Origin: Melastoma dodecandrum
Lineage: Eukaryota > Streptophyta > Magnoliopsida > Myrtales > Melastomataceae
DNA length: 64,000 bases
Assembly (NCBI GenBank): GCA_029817715.1
Contig: JARUPY010000398.1
Span: forward strand, 1,922,001-1,986,000
Direction: 5' to 3'
Made by a program: the position numbers and the translations under genes. How positions within the stretch are numbered: position 1 is the first letter of the stretch; the number at the start of each line of letters is the position of its first letter. Below the pieces are notes generated by a model, which was not told where the DNA came from, searched no databases, and saw nothing but the letters and a program-made list of their open reading frames with translations. This document shows positions 44,919-54,221 of this stretch, piece after piece.

Positions 44919-46717
44919 TGGACCAGCCGCCGATCCAGCCGGAGCCTCAAGCGCCCGCGGCCTTTCCGCCCGGCCTCGGCCGCAAGGCCATCGGTTTCGT
45001 CAAGGGCCTCTTCCAGCCGCGCCTCGACAAGACGACGACGCGCACGCGCCTCGTCGCCCTCGGCTTCACCGGGCTCTTCGCCATCATCTGCGGCCGGCTG
45101 GTCTATTTCGGGCTCGAACCGCAGGCGGTGCAGACGGTGCGCGCCGCCGGCTCAGATCAGGTCGCGGCCGCGCGTCCCGACATCCTCGACCGCAACGGCG
45201 AAGTGCTGGCGACCGACATCAAAGTCATGTCGATCTTCGCCGAACCGCGCCGCCTCATCGACAAGGATGAGGCGACCGAGCTGCTGACGGCAGCGCTTCC
45301 CGACGTGAACGCAACCGAACTGCGCAGGAAGCTCGCGTCCAACAAGGGCTTCGTGTGGGTCAAGCGCGCGGTGACGCCGAAAGAGCAGCAGGAGGTCTTC
45401 CACCTCGGCCTGCCCGGCGTCGGCTTCCTGCCCGAGAACAAGCGCGTCTACCCGAACGGGCCGATCGCCGCGCACGTGCTCGGCTTCGCCAATCTCGACG
45501 GCGTTGGCATCTCCGGCCTCGAGAAATACATCGACACGCAGGGCCTGTCGGATCTGACCAGCATGGGCTTCAAGGTCGCGGCCGACGACCTGAAGCCCGT
45601 GACCACCTCGCTCGACCTGCGCGCGACCTATGCGGTGCGCGACGAGCTCGCGAAAGGCATCGAGCACTTCAAGGCGAAGAACGGCGCCGCCGCGATCCTC
45701 GACGTGAACACGGGCGAGGTCGTCGCCATGGCGTCCCTGCCGGACTTCGATCCGAACCAGCCCGCCGACGCGCTCAACCCCAACGCGATCAACCGCCTCT
45801 CTGTCGGCGTCTACGAGATGGGCTCGACGTTCAAGGCGCTGACGGTCGCCATGGGCCTCGAGGCGAACACGATCACGCTGCGCTCGGTCATCGATGCCCG
45901 CGAGTCGCTGCGCTACGGCCGCTTCACGATCCACGACTTCCACGCCGAGCATCGCATGCTCACCGTGCCGGAGGTCTTCGTGCATTCCTCCAACATCGGC
46001 ACGGCGCGCATGGCCATGATGGTAGGCGTGCAGGGCCACCAGGCCTTCCTGCGCAAGATGGGTCAGCTGACGCGCCTGCGCACCGAACTGCCCGAGTCGG
46101 CGGAGCCGCTCTGGCCCAAGCGCTGGGGCGAACTCAACACGATCACGATCGCCTTCGGTCAGGGCATCAACGTCGCGCCCCTGCAGGCGTTGATGGCGGT
46201 CGGAGCGCTCGTCAACGGCGGCATGATGATCAAGCCGACCTTCCTGAAGCGCAATGAGGCGGATGCCATGGCGACCGCGGAGCGCGTCGTGCGTCCCGAA
46301 GTCTCGGAGAGCCTGCGCTATCTGATGCGCCTCAATGCCGAGGTGGGCTCGGCGCGCAATGCCAACATTCCCGGCTATTTCATCGGCGGCAAAACCGGAA
46401 CGGCCGACAAGCTGGTCCATGGCCACTACGACCACGACAAGGTCTTCACGACCTTCATGGCGATCCTGCCGGCGGACAAGCCGAAATATCTCTTCCTCGT
46501 GCTGATGGACGAGCCCCAGGCCGTGCCCGGCACCTACGGCTACCACACCGCGGCCTGGAACTCGGGCGAGGTCTGCGGCGAAATCATCAAGCGCGTGGCG
46601 CCGCTCCTCGACATGCCGCCGCAGGCCCAGCTGCCCGCGATGCCCTTCCCGCTGCTGGCGCGAATGGGCTATGGGCAGGCCAACATTCCGCAGCACTCGA
46701 AGGACGGCCTCCACTGA
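44915..46717 (+). CDS. ftsI: septal peptidoglycan transpeptidase FtsI (PBP3)
   Basis: This 600-residue class B penicillin-binding protein has a membrane anchor near residues 45-65, a pedestal domain, and a transpeptidase domain with the active-site STFK motif (Ser304, Lys307), SSN at 358-360 and KTG at 493-495. It crosslinks septal peptidoglycan in complex with FtsW. Its ATG overlaps the ftsL stop as ATGA. Its own stop is embedded in CCACTGACC, where murE seems to start. Confidence 0.95.
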   Translation: MMDQPPIQPEPQAPAAFPPGLGRKAIGFVKGLFQPRLDKTTTRTRLVALGFTGLFAIICGRLVYFGLEPQAVQTVRAAGSDQVAAARPDILDRNGEVLATDIKVMSIFAEPRRLIDKDEATELLTAALPDVNATELRRKLASNKGFVWVKRAVTPKEQQEVFHLGLPGVGFLPENKRVYPNGPIAAHVLGFANLDGVGISGLEKYIDTQGLSDLTSMGFKVAADDLKPVTTSLDLRATYAVRDELAKGIEHFKAKNGAAAILDVNTGEVVAMASLPDFDPNQPADALNPNAINRLSVGVYEMGSTFKALTVAMGLEANTITLRSVIDARESLRYGRFTIHDFHAEHRMLTVPEVFVHSSNIGTARMAMMVGVQGHQAFLRKMGQLTRLRTELPESAEPLWPKRWGELNTITIAFGQGINVAPLQALMAVGALVNGGMMIKPTFLKRNEADAMATAERVVRPEVSESLRYLMRLNAEVGSARNANIPGYFIGGKTGTADKLVHGHYDHDKVFTTFMAILPADKPKYLFLVLMDEPQAVPGTYGYHTAAWNSGEVCGEIIKRVAPLLDMPPQAQLPAMPFPLLARMGYGQANIPQHSKDGLH

Positions 46718-48177
46718 CCCGCCTCGCGACGCTCCTGCCCGAGGCCGCCTGCCCCGCCGGCCTCGGTGCCATCGAGGTCGTCGGCCTCACCGCCGACAGC
46801 CGCCGCGTCGCGCCGGGCTTCGTCTTTTTCGCCGTGCCGGGCAACAAGGCCGACGGCACCGCCTTCGTCGGCGACGCGATCGCCCGAGGCGTGGTGGCGA
46901 TCGTCGCCGAGCGCCAGCCGAGCGGGACGATCCCCGGAGTGGCCTATCTCCTCGTCGACGACGTGCGCCGCGCGCTCGCCCGCGCCGCCGCCCTGTTCTA
47001 CGGGCGCCAACCGGACACGGTGGTGGCCGTGACCGGCACCAGCGGCAAGACGTCGGTCGCCGCCTTCTGCCGGCAGATTTGGCTGCACGCCGGCCGCCAG
47101 GCGGCGTCGTTGGGCACGATCGGCATCGTCGCCCCGTCAGGCAGCGTCTATGGCTCCCTGACGACGCCGGACCCGGTCGCGCTCCACGCCGATCTGGCGC
47201 GTCTCGCCGACGACGGGGTCACGCATCTGGCGCTGGAGGCCTCCTCGCACGGCATCGCGCAGAAGCGCCTCGACGGTGTTCGCTTCGCCGCCGCGGCGTT
47301 CACGAACCTCTCGCGCGACCATCTCGATTATCATGCGAGCCTCGACGCCTATCTCGCTGCGAAGCTTCGGCTTTTCGACACCCTGATGGCACCCGGAACG
47401 CCGGCCGTTCTCAACGCCGACAGCGACGTCGCGGTGCAGGTTGCTGCAGCCTGCGAGGCGCGCGGCCTCGCGCTGATCCGCGTCGGGCGACGCGGCGACC
47501 GGCTCCGCCTGATCGACGCGCGACCGGATGATCTCGCCGTCGCGCTGCGACTCGAGGTCGAGGGCCGCGCGATGAGTGCGCGGCTGCCGCTCGCCGGCGA
47601 GTTCCAGATCTCCAACGCGCTCGTTGCCGCAGCGCTCTGCCTCGCGACGGGCGAGAGCGCGGAGCGCGTCATCGACGCCCTCGCGACGTTGGAGGGCGCG
47701 CCGGGCCGCCTGCAGCTCGTCGGGCGTCGCGGCGACGCGCCCGTTTTCGTCGACTACGCCCACAAGCCCGACGCGCTCGACAAGGTGCTCACCACCCTGC
47801 GGCCGCTGACCAAGGGCCGGCTCGCCGTCGTCTTCGGCTGCGGCGGCGACCGCGACCAGGGCAAGCGGCCGATCATGGGTGAAATCGCGGCGCGGCTCGC
47901 CGACCGCGTGATCGTGACGGACGACAACCCGCGCTCCGAGGCCCCCGGCGCGATCCGCGCGGCGATCCTCGCGGGGGCCGAGGGCGGCCGCGCCGAAGTC
48001 GTCGAGATCGGCGACCGCGCCGCCGCCATCGATGCCGCCGTCGGCTGGCTCGCGCCCGGCGACGTGCTCGTCATCGCCGGCAAGGGCCACGAGATCGGCC
48101 AGCTCGTCGGCACGACGATGCTCCCCTTCTCCGACCTTGACTGTGCCGCCCGCGCTTTGCAGAACCACCCGCCATGA
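46714..48177 (+). CDS. murE: UDP-MurNAc-tripeptide synthetase MurE, apparent CTG start
   Basis: This protein has 487 residues if read from CTG 46714. The N-domain begins TRLATLLPEAA and VVGLTADSRRVAPGFVFFAV, which must be translated, but no ATG, GTG or TTG precedes it; the first standard start (GTG 46834) would remove these conserved strands. CTG overlaps the ftsI stop as CTGA, mimicking the ATGA joins around it, and AAGGA lies upstream. The ATP loop is GTSGKTSVA and DDNPRSE marks the meso-diaminopimelate type. MurE adds the third stem-peptide residue in the cytoplasm. It overlaps murF as ATGA. Confidence 0.92.
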   Translation: MTRLATLLPEAACPAGLGAIEVVGLTADSRRVAPGFVFFAVPGNKADGTAFVGDAIARGVVAIVAERQPSGTIPGVAYLLVDDVRRALARAAALFYGRQPDTVVAVTGTSGKTSVAAFCRQIWLHAGRQAASLGTIGIVAPSGSVYGSLTTPDPVALHADLARLADDGVTHLALEASSHGIAQKRLDGVRFAAAAFTNLSRDHLDYHASLDAYLAAKLRLFDTLMAPGTPAVLNADSDVAVQVAAACEARGLALIRVGRRGDRLRLIDARPDDLAVALRLEVEGRAMSARLPLAGEFQISNALVAAALCLATGESAERVIDALATLEGAPGRLQLVGRRGDAPVFVDYAHKPDALDKVLTTLRPLTKGRLAVVFGCGGDRDQGKRPIMGEIAARLADRVIVTDDNPRSEAPGAIRAAILAGAEGGRAEVVEIGDRAAAIDAAVGWLAPGDVLVIAGKGHEIGQLVGTTMLPFSDLDCAARALQNHPP

Positions 48178-49619
48178 GCAGCCTCCACGATCCGCTGTGG
48201 ACCGGACTGGGCCTCGTCGCGCCGCTCAATGCGCGCGTGCAGGGCAGCCTCCCCCGGGCCGTCGAAGGTGTCTCGATCGACACGCGCACGCTCTCGCCGG
48301 GCGACCTTTTCTTCGCGATCAAGGGCGATTCCACCGACGGCCACGACCATGTCGGCAAGGCCTTCGAGGCCGGTGCGGCCGCGGCCGTCGTCGACGAAGC
48401 ACATGCGTCGGCCCTCGCATCCTTCGGCCCGCTGCTCGTCGTGCATGACACGCTGGAGGCGATGGGCGCGCTCGGGCGTGCCGCACGCGCGCGCACGCAG
48501 GCCAGCGTCATCGCGATCACGGGGTCCGTCGGCAAGACGTCGACCAAAGAGGCGCTGCGGCTCGCCCTGACGCCGGCCGGCGCGGTGCATGCGTCCGTCG
48601 CCTCCTACAACAACCATTGGGGCGTCCCGCTCACCCTCGCGCGCATGCCGAAGGCGACGCGCTTCGCGATCTCCGAGATCGGCATGAACCACGCGGGGGA
48701 GATCACGCCGCTGACCGCGATGGTGCGCCCGCACGTCGCGATCATCACGACCGTGGCGCCCGTGCACCTCGAGTTCTTCCCCTCGGTGGAGGCGATCGCC
48801 GATGCCAAGGCGGAGATCTTCACAGGGCTCGAGCCCGGCGGCGTGGCCATCCTCAACCGCGACAATCCCCATTACGAGCGGCTCGACGCGGCGGCGCGCC
48901 GCTCGCCGGCCGGCCACATCGCGACCTTCGGGGCGCACGAGGCGGCGGATGCCCGCCTGCTCGACCTGAGCCCGGCGCCCACCCACTCGATCGTCAAGGC
49001 CCGCATCGGCGCCCGCGAGCTGACCTTCCGCCTCGGCGCGCCCGGCCGCCATCTCGCCGAGAACGCGCTCGCCGTGCTGCTCGCCGCGCAGGCCGTCGGC
49101 GCGGATCTCGATGTTGCCGCGGCGACCCTCGCCTTCTTCGAGGCGCAGCAGGGCCGCGGTCAGCGTGTCGAGGTCGCGACGCCGGACGGCGCGTTCACGC
49201 TGATCGACGAGAGCTACAACGCGAATCCCGCCTCGATGCGCGCGGCGCTCGCCCTCGCGGGCACGCTCGAGCCCGGACACCAGGGGCGACGCATCGCCGT
49301 CGTGGGCGACATGCTCGAACTCGGCGCCGAGTCGCCCAAGCTGCACGCCGCGCTCGCGGACGACATCGCCGCCAACCGCTTCGACATGGTCTTCGCGGCC
49401 GGCCCGATGATGCGCGCCTTGGCCGAGGCGCTCGAGGGCCGCGTTCCCGTCGAATGGCGCGGCGCCGCGGCGGAGTTGCAACCGGCCGTACTCGACGCCG
49501 TGCAGGCCGGCGACGTCGTCGTCGTGAAAGGGTCGAACGGAAGCCGTATGGCGCCGATCGTCGGCGCGCTGAAAAGCCGCCATGCCGGTGCCGGGGCCCG
49601 CGCCCGGGCGAACGCCTAA
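48174..49619 (+). CDS. murF: UDP-MurNAc-pentapeptide synthetase MurF
   Basis: This 481-residue Mur ligase has the N-domain VSIDTRTLSPGDLFFAIKGD, ATP loop TGSVGKTSTKE, the central motif YNNHWGVPLTL, EIGMNHAGEI, the carbamylated-lysine region and ESYNANPASM. It joins D-Ala-D-Ala to the tripeptide in the cytoplasm. It overlaps murE as ATGA and is followed by mraY after nine bases. Confidence 0.96.
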   Translation: MSSLHDPLWTGLGLVAPLNARVQGSLPRAVEGVSIDTRTLSPGDLFFAIKGDSTDGHDHVGKAFEAGAAAAVVDEAHASALASFGPLLVVHDTLEAMGALGRAARARTQASVIAITGSVGKTSTKEALRLALTPAGAVHASVASYNNHWGVPLTLARMPKATRFAISEIGMNHAGEITPLTAMVRPHVAIITTVAPVHLEFFPSVEAIADAKAEIFTGLEPGGVAILNRDNPHYERLDAAARRSPAGHIATFGAHEAADARLLDLSPAPTHSIVKARIGARELTFRLGAPGRHLAENALAVLLAAQAVGADLDVAAATLAFFEAQQGRGQRVEVATPDGAFTLIDESYNANPASMRAALALAGTLEPGHQGRRIAVVGDMLELGAESPKLHAALADDIAANRFDMVFAAGPMMRALAEALEGRVPVEWRGAAAELQPAVLDAVQAGDVVVVKGSNGSRMAPIVGALKSRHAGAGARARANA

Positions 49620-49628
49620 GGACAAACG

Positions 49629-50711
49629 ATGCTCGCCTGGCTCGCGGATCTCACGCCCCATGCGGGGCCGCTCAACGTGTTCCGCTACATCACCTTCCGC
49701 GCCGGAGGGGCGATCGGCACGGCGCTGCTCTTCGTCTTCTTCTTCGGCCCGAGCATCATCGCGGCGCTGCGCGTGAAGCAGGGCAAGGGCCAGCCGATCC
49801 GCGCCGACGGGCCGGCGTCGCACCTTCTGACGAAGAAGGGCACGCCGACGATGGGGGGGCTAATGATCCTCGCCGGGCTGATCGTCGCGACCCTGCTTTG
49901 GGCGAACCTCGAGAACCACCTGATCTGGATCGTGCTGCTCGTCGTCGTCGGCTTCGGCTCGATCGGCTTTTACGACGACTATCTCAAGGTGACGCGCCAG
50001 ACGCACGCCGGCTTCTCGGGCCGCATGCGCCTCGCCATCGAAGCCGCGATCGCCTTCGTCGCGTGCCTCCTCATGTGGCACTTCGGCACCGTCCACACGG
50101 CGAGCCTCGCGATGCCCTTCTACAACGGCTACGTCGCCGATCTCGGCTGGCTGTTTCCCTTCTTCGGCGCTTTCGTCATCGTCGCCTTCGGCAATGCGGT
50201 GAACCTGACCGACGGGCTCGACGGGCTCGCCATCGTGCCGGTGATGATCGCGGCACTCTCGCTCGGCCTCATCGCCTATCTCGTCGGCAACGCGATCTTC
50301 TCGCGCTATCTCGGCATCAACTTCGTCATCGGCGCCGGCGATCTCTTCGTCGTCTCGGGTGCGCTGATGGGAGCCGGCCTCGGCTTCCTCTGGTTCAACG
50401 CGCCGCCCGCCCAGATCTTCATGGGCGACACCGGCTCGCTCGCGCTCGGCGGCCTCCTCGGCACCATCGCGGTCGCCATCAAGCACGAGGTCGTGCTGCT
50501 CATCGTGGGCGGGCTCTTCGTGCTCGAGGCCGTCTCCGTCATCGTGCAGGTCGTCTCCTTCAAGATGACCGGAAAGCGCGTCTTCCGAATGGCGCCGATC
50601 CATCACCATTTCGAGCAGCTCGGCTGGTCGGAGCCGCAGGTCGTCGTGCGCTTCTGGATCGTCGCCTTCGTCCTCGCGCTGATCGGCCTCTCGACCCTGA
50701 AGCTGCGATGA
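49629..50711 (+). CDS. mraY: phospho-MurNAc-pentapeptide translocase MraY
   Basis: This 360-residue polytopic enzyme has about ten helices and the family motifs [24 protein letters not shown] (aspartate-rich), [25 protein letters not shown] and the HHHFE loop. It transfers phospho-MurNAc-pentapeptide to undecaprenyl phosphate, giving lipid I. Its stop codon sits in ATGA, whose ATG opens the repeat-containing frame that runs to murD. Confidence 0.97.
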   Translation: MLAWLADLTPHAGPLNVFRYITFRAGGAIGTALLFVFFFGPSIIAALRVKQGKGQPIRADGPASHLLTKKGTPTMGGLMILAGLIVATLLWANLENHLIWIVLLVVVGFGSIGFYDDYLKVTRQTHAGFSGRMRLAIEAAIAFVACLLMWHFGTVHTASLAMPFYNGYVADLGWLFPFFGAFVIVAFGNAVNLTDGLDGLAIVPVMIAALSLGLIAYLVGNAIFSRYLGINFVIGAGDLFVVSGALMGAGLGFLWFNAPPAQIFMGDTGSLALGGLLGTIAVAIKHEVVLLIVGGLFVLEAVSVIVQVVSFKMTGKRVFRMAPIHHHFEQLGWSEPQVVVRFWIVAFVLALIGLSTLKLR

Positions 50712-50896
50712 GTGGCACCGCCCTCATCCTCCCCCGCAACGCGGGGGAGGGGGACCATGCGGAGCATGGTGGAGGGGGCTACCCACGGCTCGACCCGCGA
50801 CGGGCAAAGGTCGGGGCCGCTTCGCCCCCTCCACCGTCCTTTGGACGGTCCCCCTCCCCCGTTTCGCTTCGCTTCACGGGGGAGGATATGCCATGA
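50708..50896 (+). other. 62-codon bridging frame mraY to murD across a palindromic repeat
   Basis: The frame opens at ATG 50708, overlapping the mraY stop, stays open through the whole repeat copy, and stops at 50896 on the murD start (ATGA). The peptide ([16 protein letters not shown]...) is repeat-derived and looks non-functional. The observation is the coupling geometry, not the peptide. A real product is unlikely but the frame may keep ribosomes moving to murD. Confidence 0.5.
50726..50887. repeat. palindromic intergenic repeat, copy 1
   Basis: This 162-bp element begins ATCCTCCCCCGC and ends CGGGGGAGGAT, an outer inverted repeat. The left half has two hairpins (CCTCCCCCG/CGGGGGAGG, then ACCATGC/GCATGGT) and the right half mirrors it. 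The centre is unique to this copy. The right end supplies GGAGG seven bases before the murD ATG. Confidence 0.85.
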
Positions 50897-52284
50897 CGCC
50901 CCTCACCGCCTTCGCCGGCCGGCGGGTCGCGCTCTTCGGCCTCGGCGCCTCCGGCCTCGACGCCGCGCGCGCGCTGATCGACGGCGGCGCCGCGGTCTTC
51001 GCCTGGGACGACAAGGAGGCCTCGCGCGCCACCGCCGCCGTCGCCGGGATCCCGATCGTCGACCTCGCCGCCGCGGATTGGTCGCGCTTCGATTCGCTGG
51101 TCCTCGCGCCCGGCGTGCCGCTGACCCATCCCGTCCCGCACTGGACCGTGCCGCTCGCCCGGGCGGCCGGCGTTGAGATCATCGGCGACATCGAGCTCTT
51201 CTGCCGCGAGCGCGCCGCCCGCGCCCCAAACGCGCGCTTCGTCGCCATCACAGGCACCAACGGCAAATCGACGACGACGGCCCTCACCGCTCATCTCTAC
51301 CGCAGCTTCGGCCATCGGGTGGCGATGGGCGGCAACATCGGCACGCCGATCCTGCAGCTGCCGCCGCCCGCGCCCGAGCGCGTGCATGTCGTCGAGTGCT
51401 CGTCCTTCCAGATCGATCTCGCGCCCTCGATCGCGCCGACCTTCGGCGTGCTCATGAACTTGACGCCCGACCATCTCGATCGCCACGGCACGATGGCGAA
51501 CTACGCGGCCATCAAGGCGCGGCTCGTCGCCGGCGCGGACACGGCGATCGTCTCGATCGACGATCCCGACTCCGCGGCCATCGCCGCGCGCCTGGCGGCG
51601 CAGGGTCACCGCGTCGAGACGATCTCCGTCGTCGGCCACGCGGTCGAGGACGGCATCACGCTCGACGGCACCCGCCTGCTGCGCCACCGCGCGGGCGCGA
51701 CGGCGCCGATCGCGGATCTCGCCGGCATCGTCTCGCTGCGCGGCGCGCACAATGCCCAGAACGCCGCCGCCGCGATCCTCGCGCTCGGCGAAGATGCCGC
51801 CGACCTCGGGCGGCTTCAGGACGCACTGGCGAGCTTTCCGGGTCGCGCCCATCGCATGGAGCAGATCGGCCGCCGGGGTCGCGTGATCTTCGTCAACGAC
51901 TCGAAGGCGACGAATGCGGATGCGGCCGAAAAGGCGCTGCTCGCCTTCCCGCGCGTGCGCTGGATCATCGGCGGCAAGGCCAAGGAGGGCGGCATCGAGC
52001 CGCTGCGCCCCCTCTTTCCGAGAGTGCTGAAAGCCTATCTCATCGGCGCGGCGACCGAGGATTTCGCGCGCACGCTCGGCAGCGACGTGCCGTTCGAGCA
52101 ATGCGGCACGCTCGACGTCGCGACGCGCCACGCCGCGGAGGAGGCCGCCGCAAGCGGCGAGGACGAGGTCGTCCTCCTGTCCCCGGCCTGCGCGTCGTAC
52201 GACCAATTTTCAGACTTCGAGAAGCGGGGGGACCGGTTTCGCGATCTCGTCGAAATTCTGCTAGAACGAAATGACACCATTTGA
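50893..52284 (+). CDS. murD: UDP-MurNAc-L-alanyl:D-glutamate ligase MurD
   Basis: This 463-residue Mur ligase has the Rossmann start [22 protein letters not shown] loop [47 protein letters not shown]-type GRAHRMEQI and [14 protein letters not shown]. It adds D-glutamate to UDP-MurNAc-L-Ala. Its ribosome-binding site lies inside the palindromic repeat copy 1. Its 3' end overlaps the AT-rich orphan gene by 14 bases. Confidence 0.96.
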   Translation: MTPLTAFAGRRVALFGLGASGLDAARALIDGGAAVFAWDDKEASRATAAVAGIPIVDLAAADWSRFDSLVLAPGVPLTHPVPHWTVPLARAAGVEIIGDIELFCRERAARAPNARFVAITGTNGKSTTTALTAHLYRSFGHRVAMGGNIGTPILQLPPPAPERVHVVECSSFQIDLAPSIAPTFGVLMNLTPDHLDRHGTMANYAAIKARLVAGADTAIVSIDDPDSAAIAARLAAQGHRVETISVVGHAVEDGITLDGTRLLRHRAGATAPIADLAGIVSLRGAHNAQNAAAAILALGEDAADLGRLQDALASFPGRAHRMEQIGRRGRVIFVNDSKATNADAAEKALLAFPRVRWIIGGKAKEGGIEPLRPLFPRVLKAYLIGAATEDFARTLGSDVPFEQCGTLDVATRHAAEEAAASGEDEVVLLSPACASYDQFSDFEKRGDRFRDLVEILLERNDTI

Positions 52285-52762
52285 TGAGGTTTCGTTGAAT
52301 CTGAAAAAGCGCGAAAGCGCACTCCCTTTCAAGGATTTCGCGGCTGCTCATAATGTTTTCTCTTTGTTAGAGATGGACATGCAGAAGGGTATATATTCGC
52401 AATTTTCTTCCTATTTTCGTCGAACATTTCTACGCGGAATGACAATACACAATGTTAGAATGTTTGATTATCCAGATATTTTGTCCGGTGTTATGTACTG
52501 CAAAAGCTTGAGTAAAGTGGATCTTTGGGCTTTTGGATTGATCGTCGGCGCCACGGGCAAAGACACTGATTTGGCGATGATCGCGTGCTGTGGGGGAAAA
52601 GAATCGACCGACATGATCAACATCGTACGCCCGTTCGATCTCGTGGATAGTTGCGTGCGATATCGAGGGATACCCACTTTTGTGCGCGTTACCGAGGCAT
52701 TGGAGCAAGAAGCACCAATCGCCGCGGAAATCGCCGAGTGGCAACGAAGCTTCGCGCTCTGA
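52271..52762 (+). CDS. AT-rich orphan gene inserted between murD and ftsW
   Basis: This predicted 163-residue protein has clearly lower GC than all its neighbours, with a different codon pattern. It is mixed alpha/beta without signal peptide or membrane helix: stretches include [53 protein letters not shown] and [17 protein letters not shown] do not recognise the family. It starts inside the murD end with no good ribosome site, so it relies on coupling to murD if translated at all. Base composition suggests horizontal entry into the cell-wall operon. Confidence 0.62.
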   Translation: MTPFDEVSLNLKKRESALPFKDFAAAHNVFSLLEMDMQKGIYSQFSSYFRRTFLRGMTIHNVRMFDYPDILSGVMYCKSLSKVDLWAFGLIVGATGKDTDLAMIACCGGKESTDMINIVRPFDLVDSCVRYRGIPTFVRVTEALEQEAPIAAEIAEWQRSFAL

Positions 52763-53060
52763 TCGACGTGGACGACGCAGATGCCGGCCGTAGGCCGACG
52801 GCGGCGCGGCCCCGATTTCACCATCCCAACAGGCATTCAAGGCACTGCGGCCTGGAACACGTGGAGTGCTGGTCTCGGGGACCGCGAGGCCCGAAAAGCG
52901 CCGGACGCAGCCGACGCTACGTGAACCTCGCGATTTCTTGCTTGAAATGACGTCCCTCATGCATCCTGCTAACGCCCGCGCGTGAAAGGCATGGTTAATC
53001 CTTCGTGTCCATAATCGCGGCACTTGCCCGGCGCTCGCATCCGGGCAAAGGAGCCCCGAG
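52763..53060. other. non-coding remainder of the insertion before ftsW
   Basis: These 298 bases of higher GC follow the AT-rich gene, with no coding frame of quality. ATGGTTAA at 52991-52998 (TTAACCAT on the minus strand, a CtrA core half-site) lies 63 bases before ftsW, and AAAGGAG is the ftsW ribosome site. A separate promoter for ftsW and the genes after it is likely here. Confidence 0.45.
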
Positions 53061-54221
53061 ATGGTCTCGCGCGCGCAACGGACGGCCCTGGCCAACTGGT
53101 GGTGGACGGTCGACCGCTGGCTCCTCGCCTCGCTCGCCACCTTGATCGTGACCGGCATGATCCTCACCATGGCGGCGAGCCCGTCGGTCGCCGAGCGAAT
53201 CGGCCTGCCGACCTTCCATTTCGTCGATCGCCAGGCGCTGGCGATGATCCCCGCCGTCATCGTGCTCGTCGGCGTCTCCTTCCTCGCGCCGCGCCAGGTC
53301 CGGCGCTCCGCGATCATCCTCTACGTCGTCTCGATGGGCCTGATCTTCGCCGCCCTCCTCTTCGGCCACGAGGTGAAGGGCTCGCGCCGCTGGATCTTCG
53401 GCATCCAGCCCTCCGAGTTCCTGAAGCCGGCCTTCGTCATCCTCATCGCCTGGGCCTTCTCCGAAGGCGGCAAGCGCCGCGACGTGCCCGGCACGACGCT
53501 CGCGATCCTGCTTCTGCCGATGACCGTCATCCCGCTGATGCTGCAGCCCGATTTCGGGCAGACGATGCTCGTCTCGCTCGTATGGATGGCGCTCTTCTTC
53601 ATGGCCGGCCTGCATTGGATCTGGATCGGCGGCCTCGGCGGCGCCGGCGCGAGCGCCGTCCTTCTCGCCTACAAGTTCGTGCCGCACGTGCGCGCGCGCA
53701 TCCTGAAGTTCATCGATCCCTCGTCCGGCAACGGCGTTACCGACACGTTCCAGGTCGACACGGCGCTCGAGACGATCAAGGCCGGCCACTGGCTCGGCAA
53801 AGGCCCCGGGGAGGGCACGATCAAGCGCATTCTGCCCGACGCGCACACGGACTTCATCTTCGCCGTCACCGGCGAGGAGTTCGGCCTGCTCGCCTGCATG
53901 GGACTGTGCAGCCTCTTCGGCTTCATCGTCGTGCGCGGGCTCTTGAAATCGGCCCGGAACGAGGACCCGTTCGCGGCGTTCGCCGGCGCCGGCCTCGTGA
54001 TGCTCTTCGGCATCCAGGCGGCGATCAACATGTCCGTGAACCTGCATCTGATGCCGGCGAAAGGCATGACGTTGCCCTTCATCTCCTACGGCGGCTCGTC
54101 TCTGGTCTCCGTCGCGCTCGGCATGGGCTTCCTGCTCGCCGTCACGCGGCGCCGCCCGCGCTCGGAGATCGTCTTCGACGCGAGCGCGCATCGCCGCGTC
54201 CCGCTCGGGCAGCCGGCATGA
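53061..54221 (+). CDS. ftsW: septal peptidoglycan polymerase FtsW
   Basis: This 386-residue SEDS glycosyltransferase has about ten membrane helices and the family residues in GHEVKGSRRWIFG, QPSEFLKPAFV, QPDFGQTMLV, LPDAHTDFIFAVTGEEFG and a late LPFISYGGSS. It polymerises lipid II at the septum with FtsI. AAAGGAG seven bases before ATG 53061 is the strongest ribosome site in the cluster. This is the first cell-wall gene after the insertion and overlaps murG as ATGA. Confidence 0.96.
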   Translation: MVSRAQRTALANWWWTVDRWLLASLATLIVTGMILTMAASPSVAERIGLPTFHFVDRQALAMIPAVIVLVGVSFLAPRQVRRSAIILYVVSMGLIFAALLFGHEVKGSRRWIFGIQPSEFLKPAFVILIAWAFSEGGKRRDVPGTTLAILLLPMTVIPLMLQPDFGQTMLVSLVWMALFFMAGLHWIWIGGLGGAGASAVLLAYKFVPHVRARILKFIDPSSGNGVTDTFQVDTALETIKAGHWLGKGPGEGTIKRILPDAHTDFIFAVTGEEFGLLACMGLCSLFGFIVVRGLLKSARNEDPFAAFAGAGLVMLFGIQAAINMSVNLHLMPAKGMTLPFISYGGSSLVSVALGMGFLLAVTRRRPRSEIVFDASAHRRVPLGQPA

